NCBI GenBank assembly: GCA_013619155.1
Contig: JABXKT010000026.1
Span: 1-47,575 of the forward strand
Direction of reading: 5' to 3'
DNA: 47,575 bases
Origin: Desulfobacteraceae bacterium
GTDB lineage: Bacteria > Desulfobacterota > Desulfobacteria > Desulfobacterales > Desulfolunaceae
Shown: one piece after another, positions 43,559 through 47,575 of the stretch
Layout of the letters: each line of letters starts with the position of its first letter
Position numbering within the stretch: the first letter of the stretch is position 1
Program-made: the position numbers and the translations under genes
Notes under the pieces: model-generated
Told to the model about the DNA's origin: nothing
What the model saw: only the letters and a program-made list of their open reading frames with translations
Database searches by the model: none

Positions 43559-43672
43559 GAATCGGCCACTTTAGTATCAAGCGCTCCCGATTGTAAAGAT
43601 CTTTTGTGGTGCTTTTTCTTAAAAAGAGGGCCGTGGTCTCTACGGAGGTCGCGGGGAATATTTTTTGTGAAC

Positions 43673-44359
43673 TCATTTTGCCAGGGCATACAAGCGCTCA
43701 TCGTCTTCCCAAATCTCCACCTGGCAGGTTCCGACCACTCTGTCGTAGATTAAACGCCCATTCACGTCGAAATTGGTGTCGCGTTTATCGAGAATATAGA
43801 GGGAGACACGTTCCCCATTTTTTTCGTAGAGCAGCGCCGCCACCTTTTTGCCCTTGAGTGTGCAGGTGCGCCCCCCCACAAATCGGTAGCCCCGGCTTCG
43901 CAGGTCGGGGATGCGAGTCATGAAATCGATGCGGCTCTCAAACCACCAGGCGGCGCTTTTTGTGTTGTCACAGGTAAACATCATCTTCTGTTTTTTGAGA
44001 TGATCCTCTACCACCAGGGCGCTTACCTCCTCCACCGACGAGAGCTTGCCGGGCATGGGCACCAGCAGGAGAAAAAAGACGATGGCCGCCGCCAGGGCGG
44101 GGGTGAACCAGGTGATCATGCACCGCCGCCCCTTTTTTTCGGCGCTTGCCTGGGCGATATTCAGTCGGATTCCCGCATCGAGACCCTCCGGGAGTATCAC
44201 CGCTTCAAAGCTTTTTTGGATCCGGTGCTCCAGGATCTGGTCTGCTTCATACAGGGTCTGGCATTGTGAACACTCGGCCAGGTGCTCCTGCAGCTCTTTT
44301 GAGAGCGGTGTCGACAGACCCGTGGCCAGGTGGTTTCGAAAATGCATGCAAGGGGTCAT
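43673..44359 (-). CDS. Membrane anti-sigma factor with N-terminal zinc finger
   Basis: The protein has 228 residues. The N-terminus has the ZAS-type zinc-binding pattern H-x3-C-x2-C ('HLAECSQC', H26, C30, C33) that binds ECF sigma factors. One membrane segment follows (about 82-102, 'MITWFTPALAAAIVFFLLLV'), and about 125 residues lie outside. That outer part has three Cys (C130, C166, C212) with no family I recognise. The ATG overlaps the sigma gene stop by 4 bases. It should hold the sigma factor at the membrane until a signal arrives; the outer cysteines and the neighbouring TlpA suggest a thiol signal. Confidence 0.88.
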   Translation of the reverse strand: MTPCMHFRNHLATGLSTPLSKELQEHLAECSQCQTLYEADQILEHRIQKSFEAVILPEGLDAGIRLNIAQASAEKKGRRCMITWFTPALAAAIVFFLLLVPMPGKLSSVEEVSALVVEDHLKKQKMMFTCDNTKSAAWWFESRIDFMTRIPDLRSRGYRFVGGRTCTLKGKKVAALLYEKNGERVSLYILDKRDTNFDVNGRLIYDRVVGTCQVEIWEDDERLYALAK

Positions 44360-44961
44360 TGGTCACCTCCCTTTTTACGGGGCACAAAGGGCAGCACCTC
44401 AGACGATCTGCCGGCCTCCCTTCGTGCTTTTTTTACCATCTCCTTCTTGAAGAAGAGCTTGGCCCGGGAGAGCCGGGACATGACGGTGCCTGCAGGAACC
44501 TCCAGGATCTCGGAGAGCTCCCGATAGCTCATCTCTTCCATATAATAGAGAATCAAGGGGAGCCTATACTTTTCCGGAAGTTTGTAGAGCACCTCCTTAA
44601 GCTCCCCTTCAAGGGCGCTTTTTGTAAGCGTCGAGATCACGTCCCCGTCCCCTTGGAAGGCATCGAGTTCCTCCAGATAATCGGCACTGGAACGCTCATA
44701 AAAATTATGGAATCGCTCTTTTTGTCGGAGCTCCTTGAAGAATATGTTTCTCAAGATGGCAAAGACCCAGCTCTTGCTTTTCTTCTCGTCGCGTAGCTGG
44801 TGAAGTTTCTCATAGGCGATGGACATGGTCTCCTGGACCATCTCTTCGGCATCGTGACGGCTGCCGCAATAGTTTAAGGCGACGCCGTACAGCTGCCCTG
44901 CATGGGGATAAATGAGGCGGTAGAATTTGCGCTCTCTGCGTTTTCCGAATAACAGGTCCAT
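44356..44961 (-). CDS. ECF-family RNA polymerase sigma factor
   Basis: The protein has 201 residues. Region 2 covers about 12-80 ('YPHAGQLYGVALNYCGSRHD', 'AEEMVQETMSIAYEKLHQLR', 'WVFAILRNIFFKELRQKER'). Region 4 covers about 117-170 ('LPEKYRLPLILYYMEEMSYR', 'ELSEILEVPAGTVMSRLSRA'). Region 3 is absent, as in all ECF sigmas. It is coupled to the anti-sigma gene and lies 27 bases after the TlpA-like gene. Confidence 0.94.
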   Translation of the reverse strand: MDLLFGKRRERKFYRLIYPHAGQLYGVALNYCGSRHDAEEMVQETMSIAYEKLHQLRDEKKSKSWVFAILRNIFFKELRQKERFHNFYERSSADYLEELDAFQGDGDVISTLTKSALEGELKEVLYKLPEKYRLPLILYYMEEMSYRELSEILEVPAGTVMSRLSRAKLFFKKEMVKKARREAGRSSEVLPFVPRKKGGDQ

Positions 44962-44988
44962 CCAGATGCTCCTGGTTCGTTCTCTGAT

Positions 44989-45486
44989 CTATTTTTTAAA
45001 CCGGTCGATATTTTCTCGGAGGTAGGCGTCGCTCGGCACGGTGTAGTTCATATACTGAATTACCCCTTGGCGGTCTATAATCATCACGGTGGGCACGCCC
45101 CGGATCTCGTAGGCATTGGAGATGGTGCTTCCCGTATCAAAACCAACGGGATAGGGCATGCGATATTTTTTCACATACCGTTTGGCCTTGTCCAGGCTGT
45201 CGTTAAACCCGGCGTTGATGGAGAGGACTTCAAGCCCCATGGGGGTGAAGGTCTCATACATCTTGGCCAGGTGGGGGAGTTCACGCTTGCAGTTGGGGCA
45301 CCAGGTGGTCCAGAAGACGAGGGCCAGAGGATTCTTTCCCACCACATCCTTGGATGCAAAGTCGCTTCCGTCCAGGAGGCGAAGCATAAAAGGTGGGGCC
45401 TTATCCCCCACACTCAAGGCAAAAGAGGGAGCGGGCGTCAGAATGAGAGTCAATGCAATGACGAGTATCCATTTATTCGCGTTCAT
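44989..45486 (-). CDS. tlpA: TlpA/ResA-like extracytoplasmic thioredoxin
   Basis: The protein has 165 residues with a signal peptide ('WILVIALTLILTPAPSFA') and a thioredoxin fold: 'DKAPPFMLRLLDG', active site 'WTTWCPNCKREL' (C63, C66) and 'RGVPTVMIIDRQGVI' with the cis-Pro. The family reduces disulfides outside the inner membrane, for example during cytochrome c maturation. GGAG precedes the ATG. It is probably co-transcribed with the sigma and anti-sigma genes and would receive electrons from the CcdA-like protein encoded upstream. Confidence 0.92.
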   Translation of the reverse strand: MNANKWILVIALTLILTPAPSFALSVGDKAPPFMLRLLDGSDFASKDVVGKNPLALVFWTTWCPNCKRELPHLAKMYETFTPMGLEVLSINAGFNDSLDKAKRYVKKYRMPYPVGFDTGSTISNAYEIRGVPTVMIIDRQGVIQYMNYTVPSDAYLRENIDRFKK

Positions 45487-45685
45487 ATAAAAGTCTCCAT
45501 TGGTGTGTGATGAGAAGAGGGCGTGAAGCGTATGAGCTGCGACACGGTGCGCGATTCATATATTCACGGGATCGTTCATTTTCTTTTCTGATTACCATTT
45601 ATTCTCAGCCATCACTGTGGTCATCATGACAATGATGTGCTTATACATCCTCTCTTGGCAACTATTTAAGATTGTAAGGAAAAAA
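45487..45685. other. Promoter side of the tlpA-sigma operon
   Basis: No gene. A short motif at 45620-45655 (GTCATCATGACAATGATG, then TTATACATCC) resembles those at 4257 and 24875. The family A element at 45686-45821 and its flank fill the rest of the 441-base gap up to the ccdA stop. Confidence 0.4.
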
Positions 45686-45821
45686 GCCTCCGGCGGCCCT
45701 GCTGGGGGCCAACCTTTTGGAAAGGTTGGCAAACAGGTTTTAATAGTGACCATGACGGGCCAAAGGCCCGTCATGGTCACTCACTTGGGGTCCAGGGGCC
45801 CAGTCCCTGGCCGCCGGAGGC
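45686..45821. repeat. Dispersed repeat family A, copy 7 (full length, reverse orientation)
   Basis: Terminal repeats GCCTCCGGCGGCC and GGCCGCCGGAGGC bound 136 bases. There is a CCAACCTTT/AAAGGTTGG stem and a perfect central hairpin (45745-45781) with arms AGTGACCATGACGGGCC around AAA. The flank 'CCCACTTTAACCATAGAAGG' follows at about 45834-45853. Confidence 0.92.
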
Positions 45822-45927
45822 TCCGTTTTTAAGCCCACTTTAACCATAGAAGGCTTAGTTTTCAGATGAACTCGCTTACCGCACGTGTGGCTGTAAAAGG
45901 ATGGTAATCGGGGTTTTTTTTATCCGT

Positions 45928-46626
45928 TTATAAGATGAGTTGTCCCGCTTTAATCAGGTAGTACTCACCCATGGCGAGCATTAAAAATCCCATGGTTTTC
46001 TTGATGTTTACCATCCACATTCCGGCCTTGGGCATGGATGCCATGATACCGGAGAAGGTGCCCGTCACCAGAAGAAGAGATCCCATGCCGAAGGCAAAGG
46101 CCCACAGTAGTAGCCCCCCTAAAAAAAGGTTCTGTGTGGTGGCGGCATAGGCCAACAAGACGCCAAGGACCGGGGCCGTACAGGGGCCCGCCACGAGGCC
46201 CGTAACGGCACCGATGAGAAAAATGCCGGTGTAACCTGTGGGCCGCCTGCTGCCCTTTAGGGAGAAGGAGGGCATGGTGTATACATCGAGCATCCCCAAT
46301 CCCAGAAAGATAATCACGTTTGCCATGATGATGAATGAGATGGGATGGGTTCCGACCTCACCGAAGAATCGTCCCGTGAGAGCGGCGATCATGCCCAGCA
46401 CGGCATAGGTGAATGCCATGCCCATGACGTAGATAAGAGAGAGGGAAAATCCTCGCAGCTTCGACCCCCCGATATTGCGAGATCCAATCACCCCGGCAGT
46501 TATCGGTACCATGGGGTAGAGACAGGGCGTGAATCCCGTCAAAATTCCCCCGACAAAGGCGGCTGCAAAAGAGATGACAATGGATCCCTTTAAATACAAC
46601 TCCATATTGCCCACAAAATCGATCAT
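45928..46626 (-). CDS. ccdA: CcdA/DsbD-like thiol-disulfide electron carrier
   Basis: The protein has 232 residues with about six membrane segments. The two redox cysteines are in the usual contexts: C35 in 'GFTPCLYPMVP' and C149 in 'VAGPCTAPVLG'. The family passes electrons from cytoplasmic thioredoxin across the membrane to periplasmic thioredoxin-like proteins. I chose ATG 46626, with AGGGAGGGGG just upstream; the open frame begins 14 codons earlier without a binding site. The probable partner is the TlpA-like protein encoded 441 bases downstream. Confidence 0.92.
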   Translation of the reverse strand: MIDFVGNMELYLKGSIVISFAAAFVGGILTGFTPCLYPMVPITAGVIGSRNIGGSKLRGFSLSLIYVMGMAFTYAVLGMIAALTGRFFGEVGTHPISFIIMANVIIFLGLGMLDVYTMPSFSLKGSRRPTGYTGIFLIGAVTGLVAGPCTAPVLGVLLAYAATTQNLFLGGLLLWAFAFGMGSLLLVTGTFSGIMASMPKAGMWMVNIKKTMGFLMLAMGEYYLIKAGQLIL

Positions 46627-47008
46627 GACATGGCCCCCTCCCTGGGGCCGTAGAGTGAGAACGTACAAAAGGTAGATGCGGCAACGATTGGTTTATTCCA
46701 TTTTTTTTAAAAGGGAGGTCCTTGGGCCCTCCCCATCGGCACGGCGCCCTTAAAAAAATCTGACGAGCTCTGATTCATCGGCGATGATTGTGGCGATTGG
46801 TGGTTATCATTATCATGTAAGGGTCATTTTTTTACGAGTCGAAAACGCGTTTCCAGGTGGGTACGGGGATCTTTGGGGGGAGGTGCCTCTAGGAAAGGGA
46901 TACTCCCCCCATGGGGCCGGCATTTTGTCGGGAAATCGATGGTGTGAATGTATGGCATATCTTCCATAGATCTGGGAAAAATCTTGACATCCACCTCGGC
47001 GCTATGGA
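46627..47008. other. Divergent region between ccdA and the TetR gene
   Basis: About 380 bases without a gene. A -35 consensus TTGACA lies at 46984-46989 on the plus strand, before the TetR operator. A TATCATTATCATGTAAGG motif near 46806 is reminiscent of the short motif at 45620. No A or B repeat was found. Confidence 0.4.
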
Positions 47009-47030
47009 ATAGAATGAACATTCATTCTAT
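46984..47030 (+). promoter_or_regulatory. TetR promoter and operator
   Basis: TTGACA (46984-46989) matches the -35 consensus. A perfect inverted repeat with 10-base arms ATAGAATGAA and TTCATTCTAT around CA lies at 47009-47030, just before the Shine-Dalgarno sequence AGAGGAGG. The -10 box is not distinct and must overlap the operator, which suits autorepression. Confidence 0.75.
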
Positions 47031-47048
47031 TTTTAAAGAGGAGGTCCC

Positions 47049-47575
47049 ATGGCGGAGAACAAAGAGAGCAGAGGCTCCAGGAACAAAGATATTCGCGCCC
47101 GGGTCCTGGATACGGCCCTGGACCTTTTTTCCACCCGGGGCTATTTTTCCACCTCGGTGCACCATATCCAGAAGCAGGCCGGGGTGAGCATCGGCTCCAT
47201 TTACCACCATTTCACGAACAAGGAGGCCATCGCCAAGGCCCTCTACGATGATCTGGTGGGCATGATGGGCCAGTCCATGACCGAGATTATGGATAGGGAA
47301 GAGGGTGCTGAAAAGCGCTTAAAGGCCGTCTTGGCCCATCTCTTCGAGCTGACGGAGAGCTCGCCACAGGTCATGCAGTATATTCTCTATGCCCGGCATC
47401 GGGAGTTTATGCCCGATGAATTGCCCATCTGCTCGTCTCGCCCCTTTGCCCTGATTCAGGAGATGGTCCGGGAGGGCATAGAAAAAGGGGAGGTGAGGGC
47501 CCTTAACCTCACCGTGGCAAGCACCTCTATTATGGGCGGTGCCCTTCGCCTGATCTACCTTCGCTTAGATGGTGT
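47049..47575 (+). CDS. TetR-family regulator, C-terminus cut by the window edge
   Basis: 175 codons are visible. The DNA-binding domain reads 'RARVLDTALDLFSTRGYFST', 'SVHHIQKQAGVSIGSIYHHF' and 'TNKEAIAKALYDDL', a typical TetR helix-turn-helix. The rest ('MQYILYARHREFMPDELPI', 'ALIQEMVREGIEKGEVRALN') is the ligand domain. AGAGGAGG lies just before the ATG. It is likely autoregulated through the palindrome at 47009-47030. Target genes may lie to the right of the window. Confidence 0.92.
   Translation, partial: MAENKESRGSRNKDIRARVLDTALDLFSTRGYFSTSVHHIQKQAGVSIGSIYHHFTNKEAIAKALYDDLVGMMGQSMTEIMDREEGAEKRLKAVLAHLFELTESSPQVMQYILYARHREFMPDELPICSSRPFALIQEMVREGIEKGEVRALNLTVASTSIMGGALRLIYLRLDG

Overview
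The window reads as chromosome of a Gram-negative anaerobe, most likely a Desulfobacterota (sulfate-reducer type) bacterium. This is an inference from gene content: corrinoid methyltransferases of the MtaA type, a ferredoxin-nitroreductase, Old-Yellow-Enzyme-like flavoproteins, a complete RND pump with an outer-membrane lipoprotein, and a type I-C CRISPR-Cas system. No rRNA, tRNA, transposase or integrase was found.

Layout. (1) 1-5607, minus strand: a substrate-binding lipoprotein, ABC ATPase and permease, followed by a corrinoid protein and two uroporphyrinogen-decarboxylase-like methyltransferases (the last cut by the window edge). This looks like an uptake plus demethylation cassette. (2) 6042-8777, plus: a YwbE-family protein, an aldehyde dehydrogenase, and a truncated second ywbE. 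(3) 8931-19209, plus: cas3-cas5-cas8c-cas7-cas4-cas1-cas2, a leader, and a 32-repeat array whose distal end is fused to half of a dispersed repeat element. (4) 19310-26856: DNA polymerase II, then small redox and detoxification genes (HxlR regulator, glyoxalase-fold protein, ferredoxin-nitroreductase, ABM monooxygenase, OYE-like oxidoreductase, ArsR regulator), with a two-repeat relic of a type I-E CRISPR array. (5) 27185-33407, minus: a compact stressosome-type operon, RsbR-RsbS-RsbT-RsbX homologues followed by a large hybrid histidine kinase and an HD-GYP response regulator. (6) 34885-43507, minus: RND efflux pump, MarR regulator, Bcr/CflA-type MFS exporter, second MarR regulator. (7) 43673-46626, minus: ECF sigma factor and zinc-finger anti-sigma behind a TlpA-like thioredoxin, with a CcdA-like electron carrier upstream. 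(8) A plus-strand TetR regulator running off the right edge.

Three aspects stand out. The RsbRSTX genes feed a kinase that carries a degenerate RsbT-like domain at its N-terminus, and the output is a predicted c-di-GMP phosphodiesterase. The CRISPR array holds two spacers that match the same protospacer, differing at four positions that are all synonymous in one reading frame. The intergenic spaces are filled with at least two families of structured dispersed repeats whose hairpin arms differ between copies but keep pairing. Regulators (ArsR, two MarR, TetR) sit next to clear palindromic operators, and two of these genes have promoters placed so that the mRNA would be leaderless.
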